A DNA stretch of 64,000 bases from Hirudo medicinalis. Lineage: Eukaryota > Annelida > Clitellata > Hirudinida > Hirudinidae. The first letter of the stretch is position 1. Each line of letters opens with the position of its first letter. Under the pieces are notes generated by a model, which searched no databases, was not told where the DNA came from, and worked only from the letters and a program-made list of their open reading frames with translations. Positions 22,301 through 33,949 of this stretch are shown here, one piece after another. The position numbers and the translations under genes were made by a program. The stretch spans positions 10,806 to 74,805 of the forward strand of contig MPNW01000654.1 in NCBI GenBank assembly GCA_011800805.1, read 5' to 3'.

Positions 22301-23296
22301 CAATATTCACAACCTACTAAAAGGTTCATTACTTTTATAATGACCTATAGTTGCGGTTAAATAACTTAAAAACTACTAGATTTCTAGAAATGAATGTGTT
22401 CAAATTCATTTGCAATCACTTCTTTTAATTCGCTTAATGTGGATCCATTGACGAATTTCAAGTCAGTAGGCAATTTTATGTCCAAAAACAAATTGTGTCT
22501 AAGTATTCCTCAACACTTCTGCAAAAAAAAAGTTTTACAAACGTAAAAAAACACAACTAGTTTCTATCAACGTTTGTCATCCAAAAGTAGATTTATTGGT
22601 AATCCAAAAGATCTAATGATTAGATTCTAATCGCAATACTTGTAATAAACTATAACTTAATTGCATAATAAGTATTGAGTTGTATAGGTATTATAAGTAG
22701 GCTCTGAAGATGGCTGAAATTGCCGAAACTATTCGGTCAGTCTTAAATTCTAATTTCGTACGTTTGAAAGGTTAATGAAAAAAATCGCTAATAAAAAATG
22801 GTTTATTATTTATTCGATCATGTTTTGTCGAAAATATATTCAACTGTAAATAAATAATTGCACTTTGGAAAGAATTGTTTAATCTTTAAGTGTAATTTAA
22901 TTTGGCTCTAGTTGAAAGCATCCATATTTTCCTTCTAAGCTCCGCTTTTTGGCAAGAAACATTTCCATGCCAAGAAACATCCTGAAGAAATTCCTTTGTT
23001 GAAAAAACACGAAATAAAACCGAAAAGAACGAAAGACGCAAAGAACCAAAGGAAATCACTCAGGAACAAGATCATGTCTGTTAACCAGTAAGCAATGAAT
23101 TCAAACTCCTAACTAAAGAGATTTTATTCGTTATCTTAAATTTTATTTTCTTTGATTATAGTTCTCGTAATTAATTGACGAATAATTCAAACTATGCAGG
23201 AAGTTAATCAATTTGAGATACGAACTGTTCGATACTGTCGACTCAATCCTGCATCAACTCGGACATGAACCATCCTTTAAACAAAAACTTCCATAA
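19352..23296 (+). CDS. KCNH: KCNH (erg/Kv11-type) voltage-gated K+ channel lacking a PAS domain
   Basis: Plasma-membrane delayed-rectifier K+ channel subunit. Exons: 19352-19834, 20027-20426, 20615-20814, 20925-21024, 21214-21366, 21673-21887, 21948-22008, 22150-22323, 22940-23087 and 23200-23296; 676 residues as read, all GT-AG and in phase. Pre-S1 and S1 read [21 protein letters not shown]4 has [11 protein letters not shown], and the selectivity filter is TTVGFGN. The C-linker has [17 protein letters not shown] and NGIDMNS. The cyclic-nucleotide-binding homology domain has [24 protein letters not shown] and KDDSFG. A short basic tail ends in a likely coiled coil ([20 protein letters not shown]). 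The sequence best fits erg (KCNH2/6/7). No N-terminal PAS (eag) domain is visible and the tail is much shorter than hERG. The start is uncertain: in-frame ATGs lie at 19352 and 19370, and the frame is open back to 19271. Confidence 0.92.
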
Positions 23297-24579
23297 ATAA
23301 CTTTTAAATTCGAGAGATCATGGATTTTGAATAATCAATGATAGTTTGGGATTTTGGCTTATTTTTCGTCATTTTCTCTTTCATTGTTTAACTCGCGTTC
23401 GAACATTCTGAATTGACATCATATATCTGGTATGTATATATCGATTGTATTATACACATAAACAATACATATATTTTCCATTTTTCTGTAGTTTCTACGT
23501 TTTATAAGTCAAATCCACTTAACGGATATCCGTAATGAAAATTGCTATTAGTAAAGATTAATGCCCATTACGTAACTAGATGGTTAAGACGGCCTCGGAA
23601 TGTTCGTAATGAATCTAGTGTCCTCAGTTTCTGAAGTCCTCCCTGCTTCCCCTGCTGATGGGGACTGCATACTAGAGGCAAGTTGCCGTTTTTCGTATCG
23701 GTTCAATAATTTCAAATTTTTAAGATAACGAGGCGCCCACCCTCACACATTTACGGAGGTGGTTTAACTATGGGGTCGAAAACCTAAAATTTAGATATTT
23801 TTATACATCTTAATTTGTTTTTATTTATATTCTGGGTTGATCATGGAACTATTATCACATTAAAATTATAAGTTTTTATTTTTTTACTAAAACGTTAAAA
23901 TCAACAAATTTCTATAAAATTTAATGTACTTTGCGAAATTAAAAAGTTGTAACGATTTTAATTAACCCGATTTATCTTTGCACGTACTCAGAAATTACTG
24001 GCAGTAATATAGCCACGGGCCCCTATGGAAAAGCAAAATATGATTGTAATGGCAAATGGCAGGCAGTGGCGTAGCAGTGGGGGCTACCGCCGTGCATATG
24101 GGGACGCCAAATTGATAATGTTAAGGAGGGGCACCAAATTATCAGTTTCTCCCCAGACGCCGAAACCTCTGATAAGCCTCTGATGACAGGCCCCCCATGC
24201 AAAATCAAATAAGCCCCTTGAGCACTCTAAGGGTTACGTGTAATTTACATGGTCAAATTAAGCAAAAAATCACAACTTTGGCATAGTTGGCATAAGATCG
24301 GCTAATAAATATATTTAATTTAAAGCATTATGAGAAAAGGAATTTAAGTATAAACTGTCTAAAATGATTAACAACTTGAAATTCATAAGAATTTGCGAGA
24401 ATATACAAATATACAAATTTAGTATTTTCGGGCCAACGTTGGCCCAACGATCAGCCGACGTTTATTACATTTTTAAGGCGAAAATTCAAGAATTGTTGAA
24501 AAATAAGATTGAAACTAATAAATCATTGTATTTTTTTAATTTTAAAGGCTTTTTGATAAATAATTTAAAGGAAAATCAT
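23297..24579. other. Intergenic, repeat-rich
   Basis: No gene recognised. GC-richer patches at 24010-24230 include CAGTGGCGTAG at 24064-24074, similar to hAT terminal repeats, near runs of C and G, and may be old transposon ends. Bases 24430-24460 hold a short inverted GGCCAACGTTGGCC followed by CCAACGATCAGCCGACG, a motif repeated nearby. Confidence 0.4.
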
Positions 24580-24641
24580 CGATTTTTGAACCAAAGTTAG
24601 GCCAACGTCAATCCGACGCCTTATCCACTCGGCTACTCTGT
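24580..24641 (-). repeat. tRNA-like (SINE-type) element with A- and B-box-like motifs
   Basis: On the minus strand, TAGCCGAGTGGATAAGGCG matches the D-arm/A box of Ser/Leu tRNAs, and GGTTCAAAAATC about 40 nt downstream resembles a B box. A proper acceptor stem is not seen. This is more likely a tRNA-derived SINE fragment than a working tRNA. Confidence 0.4.
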
Positions 24642-25109
24642 TTTCTTGTTCCTATATCTCGATTCACATCCATTTGGTTATCCCGTCCGAGCTACCAGGT
24701 CAGGGTAGTAAATGGTTTAATGCATCTGTATATTGATAACTGATTTAATTATGTTCACATTGTCTATTATCAATCAATTTTTTCACAGCGAGTTACGAGC
24801 ATGCAATTAAAAAATCACCGGATGTATGTGAGCATTCGGATATAGACTCAGATACATACTCACATGTAAGGCTTAAATACATTCGTGACCGTGATGGAAA
24901 AAAAGGGAAGAGCGTACCAAAAATATCTTATTAAGATATTGTGTACGTGTGTATAAGCACGCATGAGAATATTTGACATTGTTTCAATGTTTTTAGCCAT
25001 GTATTACTTGTTATAGCTTCATTTCCTCAATGAAATTTACTATTTATTTTTGAGTTTATTCGGTTTCAATCAGTAGCTTGAGGTGCTGGATTTGGTCGGT
25101 AATGCGTCG
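24642..25109. other. Intergenic, no feature recognised
   Basis: AT-rich sequence between the tRNA-like element and the hAT insertion. No gene or regulatory element could be supported. Confidence 0.4.
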
Positions 25110-26310
25110 TCAACAGACAGGGGCGGATCTAGAACACTTTGGCGAGGGGGGGACCGCACACTTGAACCTAGACTCCTTAGGGTCACCCCTAAATAACTTG
25201 CTGATGCAAATGTCAGCCGGCGGATATTTTATAGCCATTTTGCTTATTATTTTACTTTTGAACCTTTAAAAAATTAATTTAAAAAATTCAAATTTATTCA
25301 AAGTAAAAGTTTTATAAAAAGGCAAGACGGACCTAATCTACAAAAATTGTCAACTTTTGTCTCTGCTGGTATTTCAATATCTTGATTTATGTTCATTTAT
25401 TTTAGTTTGTCAGCTGTCATCATAGATCGAAGATAGGTTTTTAACCTTCTGAGAATCGAAAAACTTCTTTCATTGCTAGCTGTTGTGGATGGTCTGATAG
25501 CCGAAATGAATAAAATCATTCTAATATTTGGGTATAAATCATTGTCTGTCCAATGCAGAGAATCTACAAAATTTGATATTGTTCCCCTAACATCTTTATC
25601 TTCGTGCCATTTTACCCACCATCGCTCATACTCTGATTGTAAGCCATGCGTCGATGGAAAGTCTGGAAAAGAGTCTGCAATCATCCTCAGCTGATCGCTG
25701 GACAATGCTTCAGGATTTTTCAACATAACAGATGGTACCAACTTAGAGGCCAATGCAATGTCACTGTGTCTTGGACTAAAGCGCCCTTATTTTCGCTTCT
25801 TTGTTTTTTATTTGACATATTTAATGATAATGATTTTTGCGAAGTTAATTGAGAGGGAGTAGAAAAGCGAATAGTAGTAAATTAAAGTCGCCATGGTGCC
25901 TTATATAGGCACTCAGAAAGGGTGGTGATAGCTCCTGACACAAAGGAATAGTGGTCATGTGCTGGGTGTAGCAAGTAGCCTCATCTTGCATGTTAAGGGC
26001 AAAGTTCAGCGTCCTGCTCATGAGCTAGGTGTGTGTTATGTGCAAGCTTAGGACGAAATTCATTTGCCACTGTATCCACTAATGAACTGTGACTAAAGCT
26101 TATCAGTGGATTGTTGGGGTTGAAGGCTGGGGTAGTTTGCCTTAGGTAGTTAGCCTGTTTGAATCTGTCTATTGAAACAGTGTCACTGTGTTAGTTCTTG
26201 TTGATTACAAAATACTGATATTTTCATCCAAAGTCGTAAATTATTGAAATAAGTGGATTTTTTCTTAGGCTTTAAAAATCAGCCCACCCAAATCCGCCAC
26301 TGTCAACAGA
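25110..26310 (-). mobile_element. hAT-family DNA transposon, internally deleted, with intact ends and 8-bp target-site duplication
   Basis: The element spans 25118-26302. The left end begins CAGGGGCGGATCTAG and the complement of the right end begins CAGTGGCGGATTTGG, short inverted repeats of the hAT type. Identical 8-bp duplications (TCAACAGA) flank it at 25110-25117 and 26303-26310, the target duplication length of hAT transposases. A minus-strand frame, 25397-25753, encodes the C-terminal dimerisation region (ERSFSILRRLKTYLRSMM after STTASN) as in ZMYM1-like hAT proteins. The catalytic core and N-terminus are absent, so it is non-autonomous. The perfect duplication suggests a fairly recent insertion. 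A related diverged copy is at 3594-5215. Confidence 0.88.
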
Positions 26311-26618
26311 GTCGGTATTGAGGCAGTAGCCCAACGCGGAAACGATGAGCACCCAATGTATAGCCGGAGGTGCCACGTCGAACCGACCGATCGTGACCTG
26401 TTAAGGCCAACGATGACCCGACGAAACGTGCTGACGGAGAAAGCATCTGTTGAAATTTGATTGCAAGTTCGACTGAAGCATTTTCAAGTAACTACCCAAT
26501 GGATACGTATATCTGCTTAATAAATCTTGATTTTTTTTACCATTTCATTCATATCTATTTGACACAATTTCAACTACTCGCATTCAATTTACATAAGCAT
26601 ACATGGACATGCTCGAAT
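26311..26618. other. Intergenic with one GGCCAACG-type motif
   Basis: Short region between the hAT insertion and the C15orf61 homologue. Bases 26405-26423 carry the third copy of the motif seen at 24441-24460 and 24600-24618 (GGCCAACGATGACCCGACG here). Nothing else is recognised. Confidence 0.4.
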
Positions 26619-27189
26619 TTATTGTTTATACCAGGAAAATATGGTTACTCGATAGCCATTAATGATTATATCTTCCTTATGTTTTGTGAAAAAATAAATC
26701 GAGAGACCGTAGAGAAAAGTAGGTATTCCTGCAGAAATAAAAAAAAAACATAATTAGTTAATATACTCGTTATTAGTCATCGATCAATTTATAATTTAAA
26801 AACACACTACCTAAATTTATGATCTTAAGGAAAGTAAAAAAGTTATTCTGCAAAGTCAGATTTAAGGCTGGACTTTTGGTGCAATGATACTTCACAAACG
26901 GATAACAACCAGTCCTTAAAACACAAAAATTGATGCCCTCGACGTTCCAATTAAAATAAGACCGAGCGAAGTGGTCGTCTTTTACATCTTTTTTCAAGAC
27001 AGCGAAAGCTATTAAGTCAGGATAGTCTTTATGCTTTAAATAAAATGACAACAAATTCGAGGCATTAGGTTTAGTGTGAAGTTTAGCACTTTGAATTACA
27101 GCAAAGCGAGAAAAAACTCTAGAAGCAGCCATAAGCAATAGCCGAGTTATCGTCCACCTACAGCTGGGAAGCATCAAAACAATCGACAT
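26619..27189 (-). CDS. C15orf61: C15orf61 homologue, small conserved protein of unknown function
   Basis: Two exons: 27189-26811 and 26728-26619 (TAA). The intron is GT-AG with phase kept, giving 162 residues from the ATG at 27189 (human protein about 157). The best start may instead be the ATG at 27132 (MAASRVFSRF), which begins a basic, Ser-rich N-terminus like a mitochondrial presequence. Conserved blocks are YFNWNVEGINFCVLRTGC, YPFVKYHCTKSP and NLGIPTLLYGLSIYFFTKH across the splice junction, matching HFNWPVQGANYHVLRTGCF and the following parts of the human protein. Function is not established. The sequence suggests a small, possibly membrane-associated mitochondrial protein. Confidence 0.85.
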
Positions 27190-28030
27190 CAAATTATTGA
27201 TATTAAAATGAAATAATGGTAAATGAACAAAATGATAAAATTAAGTCAAATTATTAATCACTGATGTAATTAAACCTTATTTAAAATGGGTGTTAGTAGC
27301 AATTCAATCTGAAAATTTAAATATTGGACGGTATATAGGTAACCTGCAAATGTTCTACAAGTTGTAGAACTCACTCCCCAACCTTACCTCATGACTTTGG
27401 AAATCCAGGTAGACCTGATAAAATTTGCTACCTTTTCAGCAAAAATTTATGTTCATTTGCCCTGTGTGCGATTGTCTGGTTACCAAAGTCATTATGTAAT
27501 CCCAACATAATGTACGTAATCATCATAGCAAATCATAAGCCAAATCAAACCACGCGTTGATTTTCTCGATATAAAATTCACAAACCAACATGATAACCAC
27601 CTCGACGGGAGAAGTGAGTTTTCAGCGTCAATTAGTTACTCGAAATTAATTTTCGTCTTCTCAAACACAAGCTTGCACATACTTCAGCATAAACAGTCTT
27701 AAAGCTTCAAGCTCTCAGCAGCATTCGCAATCAATGAAGGGTGCCAACAAATGCCCAAATTATCAAATCCAAACACTGCAACAATCTGCACCTGGACCAC
27801 ACGTTATTCCATATTCCAATGATTTACAGAACTTTCAAATAAAGCCAAAAGTTACTACATTTGTACCTTAAACAAACTTGTCTAACTTTAATATCATCCT
27901 AATTAAAAATAACTGCAATCCAAAAATGAATTTAAAACTATTCATTTATATTTCTCTAAGAAAGTTCGTCACAACATGCCAGTGTCACCATTTTATAATA
28001 CAAGGTCCAGTCATTCTTGTGAGGAATAGA
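27190..28030. other. Intergenic between NOP58 3' end and C15orf61 5' end
   Basis: Contains the C15orf61 promoter region and the NOP58 3' flank. No long coding frame with family similarity and no clear repeats. Confidence 0.4.
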
Positions 28031-30139
28031 TTAGTTCTTCTTTGCTTTTTTCTGTACTGGGAACTCTTCATCATCTCTTTCCTTCCTCTTCTTACCCAAT
28101 GTTGAATCACCGTGACCTTCGTTTGATGCGACAAAGCTGAAAATTAAAGTAATACTTTAAAAACTGTTGACAGTAACTAGAGTCAAACAAAATAACACAT
28201 TCAGAATGACAAACCTCCTGTTTTCATATTTATCGAATTTCCCTGATGTTCTTCCAGAACCAGCCAGCTTCCTAGCCAGTCCTTCATTCCAATACTTCAT
28301 TTTCTTTTCCAAGGCTGCACGAGCTTGAATGCCAACTTCGACATTGTCAGAATCACCCAACGCATCAATTCTCGAGGCCAAAGCAGCTTTAGCAGCTACA
28401 GTACGAGCCATCTGCAAGGATGAACAAAAGAATGATATACACGAGCACAAATATTGAATCCACACAAAAATTTGTTTTGCTTAATAATGTTACAACACCT
28501 AATTTAGAATAAACTCTATACACACCTTTCCCTTGTTCTTCTGGTTGGCTTGCTGCACCAACTCAGTGTTGAATATGAGTCCATACTTTGGTGTGTCATG
28601 CTTCGTCTTCAGAGCTTTGAAGAGAGCCTTCTCAGCTCCCAAGATCTGGATTGTTGAAGCAGGCTTCTTGGCCATTTCTGTCATTGAACTTGCCTTTGCC
28701 AGAATTCTGGCGGCTGGTATTTCACCGAGGATGGCTGAGAGATTTGGAGCCAAAGCCTTCATTCTGTTTGTGACATAATCAAAGATCTCTAGCCTTTGCT
28801 CCATAAGTTGAAGGACCTAAAAGTTACGATGAATGTTAGTTTCTGCTCCAAGTCACTTCAAAATGACATTGAGCTCCTCAACATACCTGTTCACACCACA
28901 TTGTGATCTGAGTAATATCCTGCTCATCAATCTCACATCCAATTGAAAGATCTGCTCTGGCTCTGACTTCCTGCTCCATCTCTTCAGACAAAATATCAGA
29001 AAGATCGCAGTCATTGGCATTTGTTTTCAGACCCAACTTCTGAACAGTTTTGATGTAAGTCTGGTTATCTGGAATGATATCAACCAGCTCTGGGAAGTGC
29101 CATCCATACCACTCCTTAGCTCTCATGACATAGTTGTTGACCTCCCTATCTATATCATCCAAAGAACTGACAGCCTGAATGACCATGACATCGACTTTGT
29201 CAGGATTGAATTTTATCTTGTATCTTCCTAGACTGTAAAGGTCATAATATATAAATGATCAAATACATTCTCAGTAATAATATGTGATAATTATTTCAAA
29301 ACAAACCTGTGTCCAAGACCAAGATTTGTCTGGGTAGTGCTAATGTTGAGCAGACCAGTAGCCTGACTCCTCATGAACCTGAAAAGTTCCTGTATCTTCT
29401 TATCAGTCACACACTTTATGTCAAACTTTTCCTGAAAAGGCAAACAATAAACATCACAAATGCACTACAAATGATGAGAGATCTCAGTAGTTAGACCATG
29501 CGCAACCTTGATCGCAGCGCCAAGCTTGGCATCTTGAACGGCCAATTCTTCATGGATCCCCTCAACATGCATAGATTTTAACAACTTTTTCAACGTTTTG
29601 CACATTTTGCTCTCAATCAAAGCAGTGCTTGCTGACAACAAAATTCAATGTTATTGTATTACCAAAAAATAAATGACTCATACTCAATAACTTACATGCA
29701 AGTGCATCAGTTGTATCTTTGAATTCCTTAAACATTTTCAACTGAACACTGACAAGAAATATTAACTGCAGATGCAATTCATTTCATATTTTATGATATC
29801 ACAAAACAGGACAACTTACATTTTTTTGGCTTCTTCGGGCGTTTCAAAATGTTTGTATAAATTTTCAACATGTTTAAGTTTCTTTTCATCAAGAAGCTAA
29901 AAAAAAACAGTAAGGCATGGCTAAATTGGTGACAATGCAAATCCTCGATAATCGTGTCAATATTTTGCTTAATTTTATGCTATAGAAATAAATTATATAT
30001 GTATTTTATGTAGCTAAACGAAATTGTTTGAAGAGTCACGTTCGCCGGTTACACATAATTCAAAAGAAATTAGTGCAAAATCTCCTTTACAAACCTTGAA
30101 TACGGCATAGCCGGACGATGTTTCAAATAACACAAGCAT
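28031..30139 (-). CDS. NOP58: NOP58, core protein of box C/D snoRNPs
   Basis: Nucleolar core protein that, with fibrillarin, NOP56 and SNU13, guides 2'-O-methylation and pre-rRNA processing. Nine exons keep phase: 30139-30095, 29896-29820, 29748-29696, 29631-29507, 29431-29307, 29232-28887, 28816-28526, 28411-28215 and 28136-28031; 454 residues (human 529). [15 protein letters not shown] at the start is diagnostic of NOP58 rather than NOP56. The coiled-coil region includes [18 protein letters not shown]. The NOP domain has [40 protein letters not shown] and YGLIF. The C-terminal Lys/Glu tail is shorter than in vertebrates ([12 protein letters not shown]...KKAKKN). All introns are GT-AG. NOP58 genes often host snoRNAs, but I could not identify convincing C and D boxes in these short introns. 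Confidence 0.95.
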
Positions 30140-30988
30140 TTTCTGTTATTTTCAATTAAAACTCTACGGAAACAAAACACGTGCAGCGACGTATTGCGCG
30201 GAGAATAAGTTACATAGAAATAACAAATATAAGCTACATACAAGCAACAATGAATTCGATATTCAATAAGTTTTTAAAACTAATTTTAAACGTTTATGGT
30301 TTTTATGATATTTAATTTCTAAAATTAATTACTTAAATATAAAAATTATCTTTTGTATGTAAAATTTGTATTGATTTTGGTCAAAGTCAATCCAAACTTT
30401 TTCACAACGTTATCTAGGTAGATCATTCATGCTGGAATGTGTATTTTTTATCGATATATGGCTTGAATAAAAATGCATATTTACAAATATGTAAAGATTT
30501 ATATTTTATTTTGTATACTAACAAGATCAGGAAATAATAATGATAAGGTGCCACATGTCCCATTGACCTGGCACCAAGGATAGAGGTTTCGATGCTATGA
30601 ATTCGATTCTGCCGGTTACCGATACCGTTATCTTCCACTTACCAGTTATCTACACGCCTCGCGTCTTCCAAATACGTATAAAAATTACAATAAGTACGCC
30701 CCTCAATCAGTACCTTCCGATTATGACAAAACCTATGCTCACTAAATGAGTTGAGTCTGCTATGCGAACAACAGCTTCCTACATCACCAACACCGGAGTC
30801 GTACCATCAGAGATCCCATTGCTACTGCTATTCAATACTTTTAATTGTCAGCCCAAAATGCAAACTAAATAAAGCAAACAAACAGAAATGGTCTTCCAAA
30901 ATAAATTTGCCACAAAACAAATGATTATTCAAAGTAACAACTTCAAAAGAAACTAATTGTCAGAAGTTATGAGCAAGTGATTTCATAG
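30140..30988. other. Intergenic between zinc-finger 3' end and NOP58 5' end
   Basis: Should include the NOP58 promoter just upstream of 30139. A pyrimidine-rich TOP-like start could not be pinned down. Nothing else recognised. Confidence 0.4.
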
Positions 30989-32653
30989 TTAGGCATTTGT
31001 GACATCCATGCTGAGGTCACACTCTGCACCGATCACACATTCACTATCAGGAATCAGCTGACCGACGTCGGCATAGTTCGACGATTCAACAAAATCATTC
31101 AAAAAACTGACAACTGGTTCTTCAGTCTGTGGATGTGATTGGCTGTTGACCACATACAAAAGGCCTTCACTAACCAGATACTGGGTTCCATCTGATGACA
31201 CTAATTTGCCATCTCTCAATGAGAGCCTCTTGTTGTTGCTGTCCAACAATACTACTTGGCCAATTATTTGATTTTTCTGTGAGGTCAGAACTCTATTATT
31301 GGCAGGATTCCATTTAGTTTTTAAAACGTCGGTCATCCTTTCAACAAATTTGTCAGCCTTTGCCAGACTACTATCTTTAATCCCAGTGAGACTTTGAACC
31401 TGTGAGACTACCCCATCATGAAGTGTTCTGCCAGCAAATGAGGTAGGTGCATCTTGGTCGATACCATCATTTGGAACCTCATTACTTTCTTCGTCACCAG
31501 TGGATTCAACATCTTCATTCATTCTTCTATCTTTGGATCTGGAAGCATCAACTGACTTTGCAGACCTCCTGGATCTAAGTGCAGGCTTCTGTTGTCTCTG
31601 ATACAACTTTCTGAACTTCAGAGCCTTCCCGTCGACATGAACTTTTGCATGGATTGTCAGACTCACCTCCCATCTGAATGATTCACCACAAAGGTCACAC
31701 TTGAATGGTTTTTCTTCCGTCATGACGCAGTCATAAATTGGAGACTCGGGCCTCCTCTTTCTCACCATTCTTATCTCTCTCCTCATCTTACATTCCTTCA
31801 AGTAACTGAAGAGTTCTATGTCTTCTTCATCAGTGAGAATACTTGATCTCATCGTGGACGTGTCAGAGGACATCGTAGGCACATCTCCATCACACTCACT
31901 AATGTTGGTTAAGTCATTACCTCCTATGGCTTTCACAGACACAACCTCATCTCCATTACCTGAATTTTCATTTGGAACTACCTCCAACAGAATCTCAACT
32001 GAAGATTTTGAGTGGCTCTCTTGATCAGCAGAACAGCTTGCAATGGAATTGTTCAGCTCTGAGGAGTCACTTTCCAAAGCCTTTTGGTGTCCTTCAAGGT
32101 GAATTGCATAAGAAAAATCAAACTGAAATTCCTTACCACAAACCTGACATTTGAATGATTTTTCCTGACATGCATTATTTTGATTTGCAGATTTTCGTTT
32201 AGTGGAATAATCAGTTTGAGATTTTGAAGAATCTACTGCTGTTGAATCAGTGTTTAATTGATCCCCTCCACTTGTATGAAACTGTTCATGCTTTTGTAAG
32301 TTGGTAAGCCATGAAAACTCAACTCCACAAAATCTGCACTGGAAATATTTATTTGCCCTATGGCAAGCAAGATGGTGCTTTTCCAAGTCACGTTTTATCC
32401 GAAATCTCTGTCCACAAATGTCACAACTTGGAACTGGCTTTGCATTTTTGTGATTGGCATTTATATGTCTTTTCAAACCAGACTCTGAGGCAAAAGGCTT
32501 ATTACAGTCTATACATATAAAGCCTTCTCTATGCAGAAACATATGCTTTGCCAAGTTTGTTCTGTTGTCAAACGACTGATTGCATTGTTTGCAAGTAGCA
32601 TACACGTGACTTTCGGCGTCAAATTCTCCACTCGAATCCACCAGAGTAGTCAT
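30989..32653 (-). CDS. Six-finger C2H2 zinc-finger protein, single coding exon
   Basis: Likely nuclear DNA-binding transcription factor, 554 residues, intronless coding region from ATG 32653 to TAG 30989. Five C2H2 fingers lie in the first ~190 residues: CKQCNQSFDNRTNLAKHMFLH, CIDCNKPFASESGLKRH, CDICGQRFRIKRDLEKHH, CRFCGVEFSWLTNLQKHEQFH and CQVCGKEFQFDFSYAIHLEGH. A sixth (CDLCGESFRWEVSLTIHAKVH) follows after an acidic Ser-rich linker, near residues 320-340. The C-terminal ~200 residues are acidic without fingers and hold a possible activation segment (QTEEPVVSFLNDFVESS). The ORF is complete and codon use is even, so it does not look like a decayed retrocopy. No orthologue could be named. Confidence 0.9.
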   Translation of the reverse strand: MTTLVDSSGEFDAESHVYATCKQCNQSFDNRTNLAKHMFLHREGFICIDCNKPFASESGLKRHINANHKNAKPVPSCDICGQRFRIKRDLEKHHLACHRANKYFQCRFCGVEFSWLTNLQKHEQFHTSGGDQLNTDSTAVDSSKSQTDYSTKRKSANQNNACQEKSFKCQVCGKEFQFDFSYAIHLEGHQKALESDSSELNNSIASCSADQESHSKSSVEILLEVVPNENSGNGDEVVSVKAIGGNDLTNISECDGDVPTMSSDTSTMRSSILTDEEDIELFSYLKECKMRREIRMVRKRRPESPIYDCVMTEEKPFKCDLCGESFRWEVSLTIHAKVHVDGKALKFRKLYQRQQKPALRSRRSAKSVDASRSKDRRMNEDVESTGDEESNEVPNDGIDQDAPTSFAGRTLHDGVVSQVQSLTGIKDSSLAKADKFVERMTDVLKTKWNPANNRVLTSQKNQIIGQVVLLDSNNKRLSLRDGKLVSSDGTQYLVSEGLLYVVNSQSHPQTEEPVVSFLNDFVESSNYADVGQLIPDSECVIGAECDLSMDVTNA

Positions 32654-33949
32654 TTCAGTTCAAACACAGCTAAAATTAAGAGACGTCAAAATTCAGTTAT
32701 TTAAAAAAAGATAATTTAAAAACAATTATAAAATTAATGTTAATAGTTAATAATACTACTACTTAAATCTATGCTTTAAGATATTTTAAATACCCCCATT
32801 AGCTTTGTTTTATCGTAAGCGAGATCCAGAAATAACAATTACAGTCAAACTTGCACTAAGTCGAATGTAATACAGACATCACGAGCTAATCATTAATTCA
32901 CATCATCTGTAATAAAATTTAACAAAAAATAGAACCTTTGATTAAAAAAAAATCCAATATCGACACTAGATTCGCATCGGTGCTGCGACGGTGAATCTAA
33001 ACACCAACCATAAATAATGTTTGCAAAACTAATTTTCGTCAATGTTACAAAATAAACAACCAACTTTCTACATCAATTACATATTAATTATTTTAAAATG
33101 TCAGGGCATCCTAACCGCTAGGACCTAACGAATTAACAATTTGCAGAAGCGGAACTACCTATGTAGTACATATGTTCTGCTCATTGTAAAGTGGGTCCCC
33201 CAACTGAGAATAAGCCAATGTTCTTGATGTGCTGGAATTTTATTTCTGCTTTGAAAATAACTTAATGAGGCACCAAATATTTGTGAAGATTTTTGTAAAA
33301 TCTTAGTAGTTGAATCTAAATTGAATGAAAAGCATGATAAATCCAGGGACGTCATTGAGGGAGAAACGGCCACACCGATTAACTCTTGTCCCCCCGGCTT
33401 AATTTTTTGAATGCATTGTCAGACGTCGTTATCTTGAAAATTACTCAAAATTTGAAACTCTTACAAGCCAATGGAATGTCGTTCTTTCAAAGTTTTTGTT
33501 TATAAAACCGGATAAAAAATACTTAATTATTTTATAATAATTAATTTTTTAGATTTTTAGATAATAATTTTTTTTTAGATTTAAAATTAAATTCAAGCTG
33601 GACTCGCAGAATAATCCGGAAAAATTATTAGTTTAAATAAAGGCTTCATTATTCTGGGAAGTTTGATTAATTGAAAAACTGATTGTGTCTGAGATTGTTT
33701 TATGATTGGGCGCTCCTCGAGCCACTCCTAGTTGCGCATTTCATTTTTGATTTTTCAATGAATTTACTGATTTGATCCTAATATTCTAATTCAAAATTAT
33801 GTTTTATATAAATGTGTGATTCTATGTATGTAATATATATGTGATTCTATTTGTTATTTATTGGGGCGCTCCTCGAGCCACCCCTAGCTTATGATTTCAA
33901 TTTTGTTATATGGTTTTATTATATGGAAATTTGTTCATTTGAATCGATT
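32654..33949. other. Intergenic, transposon-end-like repeats
   Basis: Upstream of the zinc-finger gene. Bases 33343-33400 contain CCAGGGACGTCATTGAGGG followed by a C-rich patch, reminiscent of a hAT or MITE end. A 26-bp unit is repeated at 33706-33731 and 33861-33887, about 155 bp apart. No gene recognised. Confidence 0.4.
33706..33887. repeat. Two copies of a ~26-bp GC-rich unit about 155 bp apart
   Basis: TTGGG(G)CGCTCCTCGAGCCAC, then C(T/C)CTAG, occurs at 33706-33731 and 33861-33887, each in AT-rich surroundings. The complement starts CTAGGGGTGGCTCGAGGAGC, which looks like the end of a DNA transposon. The spacing suggests a tandem duplication or nested ends. Confidence 0.55.

Noticed and set aside
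24010..24230. A second full hAT element suggested by CAGTGGCGTAG at 24064
   Set aside because: No matching opposite inverted end or 8-bp duplication was found nearby, so it is kept only as a possible old transposon end.
26457..26753. 98-codon plus-strand frame
   Set aside because: It is antisense to exon 2 of the C15orf61 homologue, which is strongly supported on the other strand.
28031..30139. Box C/D snoRNAs inside NOP58 introns
   Set aside because: The introns are mostly about 60-120 bp and I could not find paired C (RTGATGA) and D (CTGA) boxes with flanking stems on the sense strand.
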